From a virus, in IMG/VR virus record IMGVR_UViG_3300030333_004406, positions 1 to 53,451 of that record: DNA of 53,451 nucleotides; one strand, given 5' to 3'. The translations under genes were made by a program, and so were the position numbers. Positions 25,556 through 36,047 of this stretch are shown here, piece by piece; positions within the stretch are counted from its first letter, which is position 1; each line of letters begins with the position of its first letter. The notes beneath the pieces are model-generated. The model was given only the letters and a program-made list of their open reading frames with translations. It did not search any database and was not told where the DNA came from.

Positions 25556-27481
25556 TTATCCAGAATAAGTAGTTACTATATCATCTAAGTTCACATTCAT
25601 TGTTACATCTTGTGTTCCCCATTTAATAACTTCTACGTCAAATTTTATAAGATATGTATCAGCTCCAGCGGTACTAGTATCGGTTTGAAATATATTAGTT
25701 ATTCTTAATTCTGTTCCCCCGTTGTCAGCTGTAACAGAATTAGTCCAATCAGAAGCTGTTGAGTCTGTGTTAGAAAAACTCATAACACCATCATCATCAA
25801 CAGAACCCGCGGTATCTGTACGCACTTTATTGTGAGAGTTGTGAGCAACTAAACTCCAACTAACACTAAATTTATTTGGATATTTTACATATTTTTTTAT
25901 CTCATCTCCCATTGTGTGAGCTATACCAACTCTTGTTACAGTTGCTGCCCCACTTGAATTTAAATTAGCGTTAGATTCTGTAGCTGTAATTTTTAATATA
26001 GGATTTACACTTTGAGTGAGTAAATAATTATAAGCTCTTCTAGTGTGAGTAAATGGAGTTTTACTTTGTATATTGCTACCAAAATCTGTTTGTGCACCAC
26101 CTTGCCGTTTGACATAACTTTTATCTATATTTATGTAGTATTCGTCGCTTTGAATAAACGAGGCAACATCTCCTTTTGTAGCGCTTATAGCTTGACTTAA
26201 GGTTACTTGAGTTGCGCTATTAATCGAGTCAATTGTAACATCAGCTGTATAATCTACAGCGTGTGCTGAATTACTAGGACTTGTAAAAACTAATTTATCT
26301 TTTGCTGTCAACCCTGTTGTATCTGCTAAATTCATGGTAGCTGTACTACTCATATCTGAAGTTACAGTGGTAGTAAGTCTAGTTGCACTAGGAAATTCAA
26401 CCGGAATAACAACTTGTCTTTTTTGATTAATTTTTTTCTTTCCTTTTCTATTAATACCTTGTTCTGGTAAAGTAAATTCATAAGCATCAATCTCACCAAC
26501 AACACTATCGCTTGTTGACGAGTTTATATAATCGGAACTTAAAATACAAGAATTAGTACTCTTTTTTATTATAGATATTTTTGCTGTAGAACCGCTAGTA
26601 CCTTGTATTACTATTTTTCTTTTTTCTCCTTTAGGATCTATGATTGAACTACCAAAATCAATATCAATTATCTCGTATTTTCTACTCTCTTTTTCTACCG
26701 CGTTATATATTAATACCGATCTCACATTATCTTCAATAGACGCTATTCTACTGTTCTTATAAAAAACATCATAATAATAATCAGTTATAAATCCATCGGT
26801 ATCTTTTGTTGTTTTTGTTAACTTCATTGTAACAACCCCATTGCTTGCACTGTTTGTTTTTAAATAAGGTCTTTCATTAAAATAATGATTTGTATCTGCA
26901 CTTATATGTATGCTAGCAACTTTTTTGTTTGCGGAGCTATGAGTAGTTTTAATACTATAAATTTCTTTTTCTAATACATAGTTAATATCTTTACTAACAA
27001 CATTTCTTTTTAAACCCAATTGCACTCCATCAAAGTTGTTAGATTTAGTTACCGTTGAACCACCAGTTGATGTTACTGTTATATCTGCAAATGTATTTGC
27101 TTTATTATTTTTAACAAAATAATCTTCTATAAAAAAAGTTGACTCAGGTAATATTGATTTATATAATGTAGTTTTTCCGTCAAAATCTATAGTCCACTTA
27201 ACATTATTATTTGGCATCACAAAATTTGGATCAATCCACACGGTTGCTAAAACAGTATTTCTAAGAGTATCAGGTTTTCCGCTATCAGCAAAAGTAACTT
27301 TAATAATACCGTAAGGTAACTCTGTTTGATCTGTGTTATTTCTAAAATCACTCGCTTTAATTACGTATCCTTTTTTAGGCTTTATGGTTAATACGGCATT
27401 TTCAGGCATAGTATTGTTATTAAGACTATCTCCAAATACTTCCGTTGTTTTAAAAGTTGATATTGTATAATTCTTTGCCAT
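25556..27481 (-). CDS. Tail structural protein, 641 aa
   Basis: Beta-rich throughout, starting MAKNYTISTFKTTEVFGDSL. It contains ENAVLTIKPKKGYVIKASDF in the first 60 residues and many short strands, and a segment with MNLADTTGLTAKDKLVFTSP around residue 400, a turn-rich pattern seen in phage tail and baseplate proteins. It sits between the nozzle-like 2250-residue protein and small tail genes. It is probably a tail needle, hub or appendage protein. No sugar-hydrolase motif was recognised. I cannot assign it to a named family. Confidence 0.5.
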   Translation of the reverse strand: MAKNYTISTFKTTEVFGDSLNNNTMPENAVLTIKPKKGYVIKASDFRNNTDQTELPYGIIKVTFADSGKPDTLRNTVLATVWIDPNFVMPNNNVKWTIDFDGKTTLYKSILPESTFFIEDYFVKNNKANTFADITVTSTGGSTVTKSNNFDGVQLGLKRNVVSKDINYVLEKEIYSIKTTHSSANKKVASIHISADTNHYFNERPYLKTNSASNGVVTMKLTKTTKDTDGFITDYYYDVFYKNSRIASIEDNVRSVLIYNAVEKESRKYEIIDIDFGSSIIDPKGEKRKIVIQGTSGSTAKISIIKKSTNSCILSSDYINSSTSDSVVGEIDAYEFTLPEQGINRKGKKKINQKRQVVIPVEFPSATRLTTTVTSDMSSTATMNLADTTGLTAKDKLVFTSPSNSAHAVDYTADVTIDSINSATQVTLSQAISATKGDVASFIQSDEYYINIDKSYVKRQGGAQTDFGSNIQSKTPFTHTRRAYNYLLTQSVNPILKITATESNANLNSSGAATVTRVGIAHTMGDEIKKYVKYPNKFSVSWSLVAHNSHNKVRTDTAGSVDDDGVMSFSNTDSTASDWTNSVTADNGGTELRITNIFQTDTSTAGADTYLIKFDVEVIKWGTQDVTMNVNLDDIVTTYSG

Positions 27482-27490
27482 AACAATTTA

Positions 27491-30400
27491 TTAATAATTT
27501 GGAAAGTTTGACGTAGTTATATACGCTACATTCCCATTAACACTATTTTCTCTCCAACCATCTATGTGAGGAAACTGATTTGTTCCCACGTTATTAACCA
27601 TCCATATGTTTTCACCAAGACCTAAAGGATTTTGATCTGCACCAATAATATTGGTAAGATCAACTGTTTTATTTAATTTAACCGACCCGTCTGATCCAAC
27701 AACACCAACGTGAGCATTGTAAAAAATTATCGCAGCATTAGCTTGTGCTACTTCACCATTATTGGTAGCAAAATTTATTTTAATTTTATTGTCATAAACG
27801 CCCCCCGGATCTGTTATATTCACCTGCCATGTTGTGGTGTAATGCGTGTCTCTGCTTAAAGATATTGTTGTATTATTACCGCCAAAGTAGTTCATTAAAT
27901 TAGCTTCTACACCACCTATTTCCACTGTAAGTGGTGATGAAGACGGCCAATACTCAGAAGTCAATCCTAACGTTGATCGCAAGTATATACCAAAAGTAAA
28001 GGTTATGGTGTCACCTGTTTCATGTACGTATGAATCAAGTATACTTTGATGCTTTATTCCCCATGGAGAGTTTCCAATTGATTGAGAATTCATAAATGTA
28101 AACATAGACCAAGGCCCGTCCCAATCATCACTATCTTGTATCACTAGGGATTGGTTAATGTTAACAACATCGGGATCTGTTATATTGGTCGCTAGTCCAA
28201 TACCTTGTACTGTAGATTCTTCTTCATTTATAAATGCGTCTAATGTACTGTCAGTGTCTTGAAACAAATTACCACTTATATAACTAAACCATTTACCCTC
28301 TTTTTTAATAAAATCTGAAACCCTACCAGCGTTTAAATCTGTTTTTATTTCAGACGGTGTGTCAACGTACCAACCTCTATTATTATTTAAATTATAGTAT
28401 TCTCCATCTGATAAATTATTTAACCAATTTCCAGCCTTATCTTGTATACTAAAGTCTAGAAATTGTGAGACTCTACTTTGTGAACCTTCATAGTTTATAG
28501 AATTAAAGGATTTTACAGTATCTGGTCTATCGTTAAATATTATATCAACCGTGCTTTCTGCAAATTGTCCATTGAAAGTATTTCTATTTACATCTGATCT
28601 ATTGTGTTCAAAAATTCTATTACCAAGACCAGTTAAATACCTTCCAGCAACTGAAAGTCCAGTAGAGTGACTATAAGACTTGAAACTTACCCACCCTTTT
28701 GCCACTTCGTTAAAAGAAATGGTATTAAATAAAATAGGTTCATCTACATCAAAATCAATTTCTTCATCTTTGTATGCTAAAGTGATATTATACTCACCAT
28801 TAAAAGCGTCAAATGATCCAATTATAGATTTTGTTGTTCTTAACTTATCATTAAACCAAGTTTTCATACCAACATTAGATATTGGCGTTAATCCATCTCT
28901 AGATAACCTTAAAACAGCTCCACGTTGTTTATCCGTAAAATACATTCTAAAATTATCCCAAGCTAGTGATTCAGGATTTTTTGATATACCATAGTCACCA
29001 ACAAAAGGTATTGTTTGTCCAAGAACTCTATCTGTTGCAGTTAAATTGGGATTACCTTCAGCGTTAAATACAGCATCTTTGTTGGCTAAAACTTTTAATA
29101 TTTTATCTTCGCAGAAAGTAATAACATCTGTATCTCTAGTTTTTAACCTTTGTATAGAACCATATGCTGGATTTAAGTCTTTAGTTATTTTTTCTCCCAT
29201 GTTAAATTGATTCAGATCATTAACACTTGAGTTTGAATTATATAGACCTGAGTATATCATACCACTACCTCTAACTTCCTCTTTATATTCTAAGAAAGTT
29301 GTCGACGCTTTAATACCGTTATCTATAGTTGGAGCGTTAAAATCATCTCTTATTCTATTTGACTCAACTCCATTTCCAAATGAATAACAATTAAACCAGT
29401 TTAGTTGTATAGGATAGTTGTACACGTCTTGATCTATTCTATACCAACCGTCCGTGGGACCATTTGAAAAAGTAATTGGCACTGCAACTGGATTTAACCA
29501 ACTACTAAATGTATTTACAGAGAATGGTGTAATTGCTACAATGGTCAACGCACCACCGGGATTATAATAAACCACTAAAACCTGGCATGGACCCGATATA
29601 ATATCACCAGTTACCTGCATACCCTCTTCTATACCTAACACTTCGACGTCCTGGCCAGATATGATAAGATAATTGACTCCGGTATTTGAGCTTCCCCATC
29701 CAAATCCATTCACTGTTACACCACCGCCATTGTCATCAACAACAGCAACACCATTATCATCTATGGTAGCTATAGCCTCTACATTAGATCTAGTAATTGT
29801 TCCATCATTGTGTTTAAACTCTAATGTATCTCCAATTAATAAATCTGTAACACCAGTAGGCGTACCATCATTATTTTGATCACATAGAAGTTCAATACAA
29901 CGAGGTCCATTAGTATCGTTTACATATACTGGATTTGGATATATTGGACTAGCTACAGGTTGTTGTGTTGACAAATCAATAACGTTTCTTATCACGTTGA
30001 CTCTAGCTGGAACAGCAACTTTAGTTTTTGGCTGAGTATATTGTACTATACTCTCTGTTGTTAATCTTACTGGTATAGCATTTGAGGCTTCGTAATATAT
30101 ATCTAAATCGGCACTTTTTTTAGGTTCTGTTTCCCAACAAGCGCCCTCTGTCAATGAATTTTCATTAGAAAGATTATCTTCGTCATTAGATCTTAATATT
30201 TGAATTTGAATAGATCCATAATTTCCATCATCATCAGCAACACCATTGTGATATAATAAACCTCTAGGATCCCAAAGATTTGAATTAATACCTTGACCTG
30301 GTTCAAAGGTTTCTGATCCAGTAACTCTACCAAATCTAACTATAATTGTACTTCTTATATCACCTATTAAACCTTCGTTAAGACCGTGGTTTTTTAATGG

Positions 30401-33400
30401 ACCTGGAACATTAAAAGGCACACCTACCGTTTCATACATGGTTACGTTCCCCATACCACCAGTTGCATAAGCATAGTCGTCACTCATTTCAAGTATAAAA
30501 CTCGTATTGTCTACTTCGTAGACATTATCGGTTGGATCATTTGCAAATCTAAATCTAGTACCAGGTGTCATCATGTGACCTCTGAACAATGAGTTATTAG
30601 CGCCACCTATTCCGGGTGTATTCCAACCTCCTAAAACAGAGAAAGTTAATTCATTAAACATACCACTAGGACTCATCAAGGCGCCCTGATTTGCGTTTGG
30701 CTCAGCATATGTCATAACTGAATTAAAACCTTTTAGCTCTCCACTATTAGGTACACCACCAGGAATATACCAACCACCACTATAACTTATATCAGTATTT
30801 ATTTCGAACCCATCTGGTGAATTTGCACCTCCACTAGTTGTTGCTATAGCAACCGCATCATTCCAATTGTCAACAAATAACGTGGTGCCACCTTGAACGT
30901 TAAAAAGGCCCTGTCCAAACCCATTATCAACAGTCCAACCAAAAGCATCTATAACATTGTATGCTGGTGTTGCATCTATAAATATATCAGCCTTTCTATT
31001 AGGATGAGCGTGCCAGGCATTCCAATAATCCGACACTCTTTGTTGATTAGAACTCCATGCAGTTTGCGGGGCAAGTGATGTTCCACCGTAATCAAAATAC
31101 CCGTTAACATTCCACGCTGATCCCGCTGTTGCTGTTCCTCCATTAACAGCATTTGAATTTGCTGGATTAAAACCACTATTACTAATATATGTTACTTCAA
31201 ATTGATCTTCAATTATATAATCACCACTATACTCATGTAAAACATTTTGAGATAGTGTAGCATCTTTTTCTATTTTAACAAAAAATCTACCGTCAAATCG
31301 CGGAGCACTCTCTATGTGTTCGTCCTTAAACTCTAAGAAATACGTTATATCAACACACTCAGTGTCAGCCGTGTCTATAGTTACACCTAATGTTTGTGTA
31401 AAGTGAAGATAAGCATTAGCTTCGTTACCAAATGTTTCAGACATCACAACACCTCTAGATGTTGTACCCTGAGCACCATCTATTAATCTACCTATTTTCT
31501 TCCAACCAGTTTTATATGTAGCTTCAACAGGCGCTTGTAACCAACCACCCTGCACCTGATCATCACCAGCAAAATCATTTTGAATAGCGGCAGTATTACC
31601 AGGTCTGTACTCTGCTACTATTCTACCGTAATTAGTATCACCTTTAAATGCTCCTTTATCTAAACCAGCATCATTAAATTCATTACTACCTAATAGAATT
31701 TTTCTTCTACCTATTAGTCCATCAGGAACACCAGAAGGATCACCACCGTTACCAATGTTTTGTTGTATATTGTCCACCCCGTAAGCTGCGTTATTATAAA
31801 CTATAGAGTTTGGTATACGAATCATATCCATTCTTCTACCATCTCGTTTTATGTAATCTGGTGCTTCATTTTCTATGGCTATAATTTTATATCTAGCGTT
31901 TTCTAAAACAGGGTTTTGATCACCATGTCCATTTTTAAGAATTAAATAAGTTTCTAAATCAACTTTATTTCTATCTGCAGATGGAAAAGCTAACCACACG
32001 TTACCGTCTTCAGCATCATACCATCTATCCATTACTAAATTGTGGTATTCACTGGATGTTTCCTTGACATAGTATTTAACATAATCTATCCAACTTGGTG
32101 GAGATTGATTTTGCCAAACTTGTGTTAATATAAATTTATTAGATTTTCCACAATATTCCTTACCAATAGCGACATCTCCAGTTATAGTTAAAGCATCTCC
32201 AGCTTCCCCAGATGTTATAGAACTAGCTATAACCGGAGTTTCTCTTCCGTACTCATCTCCAAACACCATACCAAATTTATAACTTCTTAGAGATTTAACG
32301 GATTTAACTGGCATTAAGGCGGGTACTTCTTCGCTGAACAGTATTTGCTCTAAACCAACTGATTGATTTATATCATAACCCTGGGTGTAATTACCATAAA
32401 TCAATCTACTACCACTTATTTCTTGAGATAAAGCTTTTCTTGGAACATTATCCCAAGCTCTAATCAACTGGTTTGATGGCAAAGACTTATGTATCATTTC
32501 TGATGTTAATACTATGGATCCAGTATTATCTCCTTGTTCAGAGGTAAATAATTCCCATTCATTATCTATCTCTCTAGTTATAGTTCTAACAACATAGACG
32601 TTTTGATCATTTGTTGTTTTAAATAATATATCAATCGTTTTAACATCACTGGGCCTGAGAATATCTGGTGGTATAAAATCAGATATGGTTAACATTCTAA
32701 CGTTATTAGTCATACCCACGTTATAACCATTTTTAGCATTATATAAGAACTTACCAGGAAGAAACGCTAATTCTGACCATGGAGAAAAAGTAGAATATTC
32801 ATTATCATCATATCTATATCTATAAGCAAATCTACCTAATTGTAACTCAAATAAAGGTTTTGAAGTTTGAAGATTAGCCTCCCAATTAGTGATAACACTG
32901 GTTACATTGGAATTAACATTAGTTAATTTAACTGAGATTTCGGTTCCTCCAATCTCACTAGTCAAGTTTAAAACAGCCGCGGTTATAGTTATTGCTTCGT
33001 TTTGATCGAAATTAGTAAAAGTAAGTAGATCACCAGCTAAAATATCCACTTCTTCTTCCACCATTATAGTTTGCTCATCTCCCACTAATGGTAACATTGA
33101 TATACCTGTTTCAGGATTTATCGTGTTAAAGCTATGCGAAATATTAAACGTCGTTGTACCACTCCTTGTTGTTCCTCGCATTACAATATTCGGTGCTTGT
33201 TTTGGAGCTTTACGTATAACAGTTATGTTTTCTTTTTTTAGATATGCATTATCTAAACCGGGTTCTAAGTCTGTTACTGGTACTATATCGCCGGTTAGTG
33301 GATTTGTGACGTACAGTAAAGAATGTCTAGTTCCGTCATTAACTAAGGCTTGACCAGAGGAAAGATCTATTGGATTTGTGCCCAATATACTTTTATCAAT

Positions 33401-34243
33401 ATTTATCTTTTTAGGCTCGTTGTGATTATCTGTCCAAAATAGTAGATTGTTGATAACATTTATTCCAGTTATATACCTATTTGGACTAAGATTTAATAAT
33501 CTTTTTTCTTCAGGCATTTTAAATATTACACCTACAGCACCACCAAGTCCTAATGTTTGAGACGTATTTAAAACAATTGTATCATTTTCATTGGCGTTGT
33601 TATTTGAAATAACATCTTGGACTAATACCCAATCTGGTTCCCCATTTTCATTTATTAGCAAATGAAAACCGTCTTCGTCAAAAACTCCAATCTCCATACC
33701 TGGTATGTAATTGCTAGCTGTTTGGGGTAAAATATTTAACGACGTCCAACCCTGAGCAGTATTTGACGGGTTAAACATCGCTTCAGCAAAAACAGCACCT
33801 ATATTACCAGCGGTAATAAATCTATCGACTATAACATATGTCATGGTGCCGTCCACATGTTGTTGAACTATGTAATCGGCCCACGTTTCAATTTCATCTA
33901 ACCCTGATAACTCCTCACCACTATATCCAGTGTAGGTAGGTGCTGATACAAAAAAATACGCAGTATCATTCTTGTCATCAGCGACACTTCCAACAATAGT
34001 TGTACTTTCTTCTGTAAGAGTAAATAAATTATCTTTAGTAAGTAGCGCTGTTTCTCCCACCACCACGTTACCAGGAATATTTTGAATAACACCAGCGTCA
34101 CCAACACCATTGCTAGCACCACCGCTATCGGTTGTTCTAATTTGAATATTCATGGCATCACGATACTCACCGTTAGGTAGAACTCTCTCGTCAAGATCTT
34201 TATTCATTCTACCTGTTGTAAAACTATGTTTAATTTCTGGCAT
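27491..34243 (-). CDS. Nozzle (muzzle)-like tail tube protein, 2250 aa
   Basis: The N-terminus MPEIKHSFTTGRMNKDLDER followed by VLPNGEYRDAMNIQI is the recognisable start of the large tail protein of crAss-like and many Bacteroidota short-tailed phages, equivalent to the T7 gp12-type nozzle that closes the tail. The next 800 residues keep the propeller/strand layout (NNLLFWTDNHNEPKKINIDK; FAYRYRYDDNEYSTFSPWSE). At 2250 residues it is long for the family; the middle (about 1000-1700) looks like inserted beta-rich domains and the C-terminal part resumes with AWDNFRMYFTDKQRGAVLRL. It follows two ring proteins with 4 bases between, the expected order. Identity as a tail-tube/nozzle protein is strong; the function of the insertions is unknown. 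Confidence 0.75.
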   Translation of the reverse strand: MPEIKHSFTTGRMNKDLDERVLPNGEYRDAMNIQIRTTDSGGASNGVGDAGVIQNIPGNVVVGETALLTKDNLFTLTEESTTIVGSVADDKNDTAYFFVSAPTYTGYSGEELSGLDEIETWADYIVQQHVDGTMTYVIVDRFITAGNIGAVFAEAMFNPSNTAQGWTSLNILPQTASNYIPGMEIGVFDEDGFHLLINENGEPDWVLVQDVISNNNANENDTIVLNTSQTLGLGGAVGVIFKMPEEKRLLNLSPNRYITGINVINNLLFWTDNHNEPKKINIDKSILGTNPIDLSSGQALVNDGTRHSLLYVTNPLTGDIVPVTDLEPGLDNAYLKKENITVIRKAPKQAPNIVMRGTTRSGTTTFNISHSFNTINPETGISMLPLVGDEQTIMVEEEVDILAGDLLTFTNFDQNEAITITAAVLNLTSEIGGTEISVKLTNVNSNVTSVITNWEANLQTSKPLFELQLGRFAYRYRYDDNEYSTFSPWSELAFLPGKFLYNAKNGYNVGMTNNVRMLTISDFIPPDILRPSDVKTIDILFKTTNDQNVYVVRTITREIDNEWELFTSEQGDNTGSIVLTSEMIHKSLPSNQLIRAWDNVPRKALSQEISGSRLIYGNYTQGYDINQSVGLEQILFSEEVPALMPVKSVKSLRSYKFGMVFGDEYGRETPVIASSITSGEAGDALTITGDVAIGKEYCGKSNKFILTQVWQNQSPPSWIDYVKYYVKETSSEYHNLVMDRWYDAEDGNVWLAFPSADRNKVDLETYLILKNGHGDQNPVLENARYKIIAIENEAPDYIKRDGRRMDMIRIPNSIVYNNAAYGVDNIQQNIGNGGDPSGVPDGLIGRRKILLGSNEFNDAGLDKGAFKGDTNYGRIVAEYRPGNTAAIQNDFAGDDQVQGGWLQAPVEATYKTGWKKIGRLIDGAQGTTSRGVVMSETFGNEANAYLHFTQTLGVTIDTADTECVDITYFLEFKDEHIESAPRFDGRFFVKIEKDATLSQNVLHEYSGDYIIEDQFEVTYISNSGFNPANSNAVNGGTATAGSAWNVNGYFDYGGTSLAPQTAWSSNQQRVSDYWNAWHAHPNRKADIFIDATPAYNVIDAFGWTVDNGFGQGLFNVQGGTTLFVDNWNDAVAIATTSGGANSPDGFEINTDISYSGGWYIPGGVPNSGELKGFNSVMTYAEPNANQGALMSPSGMFNELTFSVLGGWNTPGIGGANNSLFRGHMMTPGTRFRFANDPTDNVYEVDNTSFILEMSDDYAYATGGMGNVTMYETVGVPFNVPGPLKNHGLNEGLIGDIRSTIIVRFGRVTGSETFEPGQGINSNLWDPRGLLYHNGVADDDGNYGSIQIQILRSNDEDNLSNENSLTEGACWETEPKKSADLDIYYEASNAIPVRLTTESIVQYTQPKTKVAVPARVNVIRNVIDLSTQQPVASPIYPNPVYVNDTNGPRCIELLCDQNNDGTPTGVTDLLIGDTLEFKHNDGTITRSNVEAIATIDDNGVAVVDDNGGGVTVNGFGWGSSNTGVNYLIISGQDVEVLGIEEGMQVTGDIISGPCQVLVVYYNPGGALTIVAITPFSVNTFSSWLNPVAVPITFSNGPTDGWYRIDQDVYNYPIQLNWFNCYSFGNGVESNRIRDDFNAPTIDNGIKASTTFLEYKEEVRGSGMIYSGLYNSNSSVNDLNQFNMGEKITKDLNPAYGSIQRLKTRDTDVITFCEDKILKVLANKDAVFNAEGNPNLTATDRVLGQTIPFVGDYGISKNPESLAWDNFRMYFTDKQRGAVLRLSRDGLTPISNVGMKTWFNDKLRTTKSIIGSFDAFNGEYNITLAYKDEEIDFDVDEPILFNTISFNEVAKGWVSFKSYSHSTGLSVAGRYLTGLGNRIFEHNRSDVNRNTFNGQFAESTVDIIFNDRPDTVKSFNSINYEGSQSRVSQFLDFSIQDKAGNWLNNLSDGEYYNLNNNRGWYVDTPSEIKTDLNAGRVSDFIKKEGKWFSYISGNLFQDTDSTLDAFINEEESTVQGIGLATNITDPDVVNINQSLVIQDSDDWDGPWSMFTFMNSQSIGNSPWGIKHQSILDSYVHETGDTITFTFGIYLRSTLGLTSEYWPSSSPLTVEIGGVEANLMNYFGGNNTTISLSRDTHYTTTWQVNITDPGGVYDNKIKINFATNNGEVAQANAAIIFYNAHVGVVGSDGSVKLNKTVDLTNIIGADQNPLGLGENIWMVNNVGTNQFPHIDGWRENSVNGNVAYITTSNFPNY

Positions 34244-34247
34244 AATG

Positions 34248-35120
34248 CTATTTTATTGGTTTACTTAATCCTTTTAAAATTTGAGTAAATTCCTCAATCT
34301 TAATGTTTGATAATCTTATTTTTGCTTTTCTAGTTTCAGCAAATTTTTCTTTTTTAAATCTTTGTACTATATATTCTGGCATATTAGATCTTGTAGATAG
34401 TATACCGTACATTATCCATTTATATACAGCTTCTTCGCAGAATTTATGTACAACCATCTCGTCATCAGTACCTAAACCATCACTTATATATCTTAATACT
34501 ACTGTTTTTCCACCTAAAGAAGAACCAAAGTGTATCCAGTTCTCTGGATAATCTATAAAAAATGTTCCATTTTGTTGTGCATATTGTGGATCCAATCCAT
34601 ACCTTCTACCTCTATGATCTAATATTGAATCAGAACTTGCACTATCAATAGACCCTGTATCATCGTCACCTATACTACTCCAGTTTGTTGAAGTTGTAGA
34701 AGCACCAGCTCCAATTAAACTACCAGTGTTATCATATTGATAATTACCATTTTCATCTTGTGATATATGAAACGGAGAAGATGTTTTACCTGTTGGATAC
34801 AATACTCTTTCTATTCCATCACTACCAACTCTAGATAGTTTAACGTAGTTTATGTAGTCGTGCGGGAGTGGTGTTACTAACGTGTTCGGGACTTCAAATT
34901 CTATTAATTTAACAGATCTAAAAACATCGTAAGAAAGTTCTTGAATAGCGCGCATAGCATGAAACTGAACATCTGTTCTATTTACTTTGTTTATTATTTT
35001 ATCTTCTCCAACATAAGTGTACATAAAAGCACTTATTATATTATGTAGCGATACAAACTGATAATGACTATTAGCTAGTCCAGTTGCACTTTGAGGTGTT
35101 ACATTATCAAAAAATCCCAT
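34248..35120 (-). CDS. Neck/ring connector protein
   Basis: A 290-residue protein starting MGFFDNVTPQSATGLANSHY, with NRTDVQFHAMRAIQELSYDV, KLIEFEVPNTLVTPLPHDYI (a conserved turn where crAss-like ring proteins have PLPxDYxxYVKL) and GSDGIERVLYPT. The middle is Ser/Asp/Gly-rich and probably a loop. The C-terminal half (EAVYKWIMYGILSTRSNMPE and a basic helix) is helical. The order ring protein, ring protein, nozzle is the one seen in crAss-like and T7-like tails, where these proteins stack below the portal. It starts 2 bases after the preceding ring gene. The call is based on these motifs and position. Confidence 0.65.
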   Translation of the reverse strand: MGFFDNVTPQSATGLANSHYQFVSLHNIISAFMYTYVGEDKIINKVNRTDVQFHAMRAIQELSYDVFRSVKLIEFEVPNTLVTPLPHDYINYVKLSRVGSDGIERVLYPTGKTSSPFHISQDENGNYQYDNTGSLIGAGASTTSTNWSSIGDDDTGSIDSASSDSILDHRGRRYGLDPQYAQQNGTFFIDYPENWIHFGSSLGGKTVVLRYISDGLGTDDEMVVHKFCEEAVYKWIMYGILSTRSNMPEYIVQRFKKEKFAETRKAKIRLSNIKIEEFTQILKGLSKPIK

Positions 35121-35122
35121 AG

Positions 35123-35929
35123 TTAATTATTTTGTGATTGGTGAGTACTTTGTATATCTATCATAGCAGCTTGTTGCACACTAGGATCTTCTATGATAAC
35201 ACCTGCTAGTTGAAGTATTCTATTTACTAAACGCTCTTCTTCAGAAACGTGTAGTTCAAAATTAATACTAGTGTTTACATTAAATAAAGCTGAGTTATTA
35301 GCAACAACATATCCCCATTGTGGTGCCATTGGCACTCTCCAGTAATAAAGTGAAAATGTTGTTTGCAATGTTGGAGTTGGATATATCCTTAATCTACTAT
35401 TACTGTCTCTAACAAAAACAGGTCTTATTTGCGAGGCAGCTAGTAGTGGATGATGTTGAGAATATACAACTTCTTTATTTGTCATCTCTGTTACCTCTGT
35501 AAAATGAAGATCTTCAATACCAGGAGTTGTAGCATTAGCAATATCGTCTGTAGCAAATGAAAAACCCTCAGGCACAATATGTACTTTTTTTAATGCGTCT
35601 ATCATGTATAAATTTTCATCAACGTTGATACCTAATTCACTTATGATACCAGTTAAATCAATCCAACTATTACCCGCATCTTGAATCCAAGTCGCTATAG
35701 TTTGAAAAGGTTGTAGTTTTTCTTGATTCATTTCTATATCATCAAATCCACTACCCATTTGATTTTTCTTTTTATGATAAGCTGTTTTTGTATCATGAAA
35801 ATAACTATCAAATATCTCCATTTGAACCTTATTAGCTAATAAATTAAACTCTTGAGGTGTTATATAACCTCTTTGTTCTTTATTAGCTAAAGCTAAAACT
35901 TTTTGATATACGTTATCTATTCTAACCAT
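35123..35929 (-). CDS. Portal-proximal ring (gatekeeper-type) protein
   Basis: This 268-residue protein opens MVRIDNVYQKVLALANKEQR followed by GYITPQEFNLLANKVQMEIF, which I recognise as the conserved N-terminus of a crAss-like ring/neck protein, comparable to T7 gp11 (tail tubular A). A strand IRPVFVRDSNSRLRIYPTPT and YYWRVPMAPQWGYVV follow; the C-terminus is helical (EERLVNRILQLAGVIIEDPS). It should bind beneath the portal and keep DNA in the head. A palindromic element (35949-35971) and a terminator (35995-36027) precede it, so a new transcript probably begins here and runs through the tail genes. Confidence 0.75.
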   Translation of the reverse strand: MVRIDNVYQKVLALANKEQRGYITPQEFNLLANKVQMEIFDSYFHDTKTAYHKKKNQMGSGFDDIEMNQEKLQPFQTIATWIQDAGNSWIDLTGIISELGINVDENLYMIDALKKVHIVPEGFSFATDDIANATTPGIEDLHFTEVTEMTNKEVVYSQHHPLLAASQIRPVFVRDSNSRLRIYPTPTLQTTFSLYYWRVPMAPQWGYVVANNSALFNVNTSINFELHVSEEERLVNRILQLAGVIIEDPSVQQAAMIDIQSTHQSQNN

Positions 35930-35948
35930 TTTGTTTACTTTATAATAT

Positions 35949-35971
35949 ATTTTACTATATTATAGTTACAT
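35949..35971 (-). promoter_or_regulatory. 23-bp palindromic element, copy 2
   Basis: Minus-strand core TAACTATAWTATAGTAAAA (W is A here), matching copy 1 at 22 of 23 positions. It lies 19 bases before the ring-protein start codon and 23 bases downstream of a terminator T tract, the place where a promoter would be needed. No Bacteroidota-type TAnnTTTG box was found nearby, so a phage-modified polymerase or operator role is possible. Confidence 0.55.
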
Positions 35972-35994
35972 ACTAAGTAGAAAGGTTAGCACCT

Positions 35995-36027
35995 AAATAA
36001 AAATAGCCACTCCTTTCGGGTGGCTAT
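35995..36027 (-). terminator. Rho-independent terminator after the 272-residue gene
   Basis: On the minus strand a stem ATAGCCACCCG / CGGAGTGGCTAT-type (one G-U or mismatch pair; arms 36003-36012 and 36018-36027) is followed by TTTTTATTT. It sits 20 bases after the stop of the gene at 36048-36866 and before the ring genes. Confidence 0.85.
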
Positions 36028-36047
36028 CTCTACTAGATTAAGAATTA

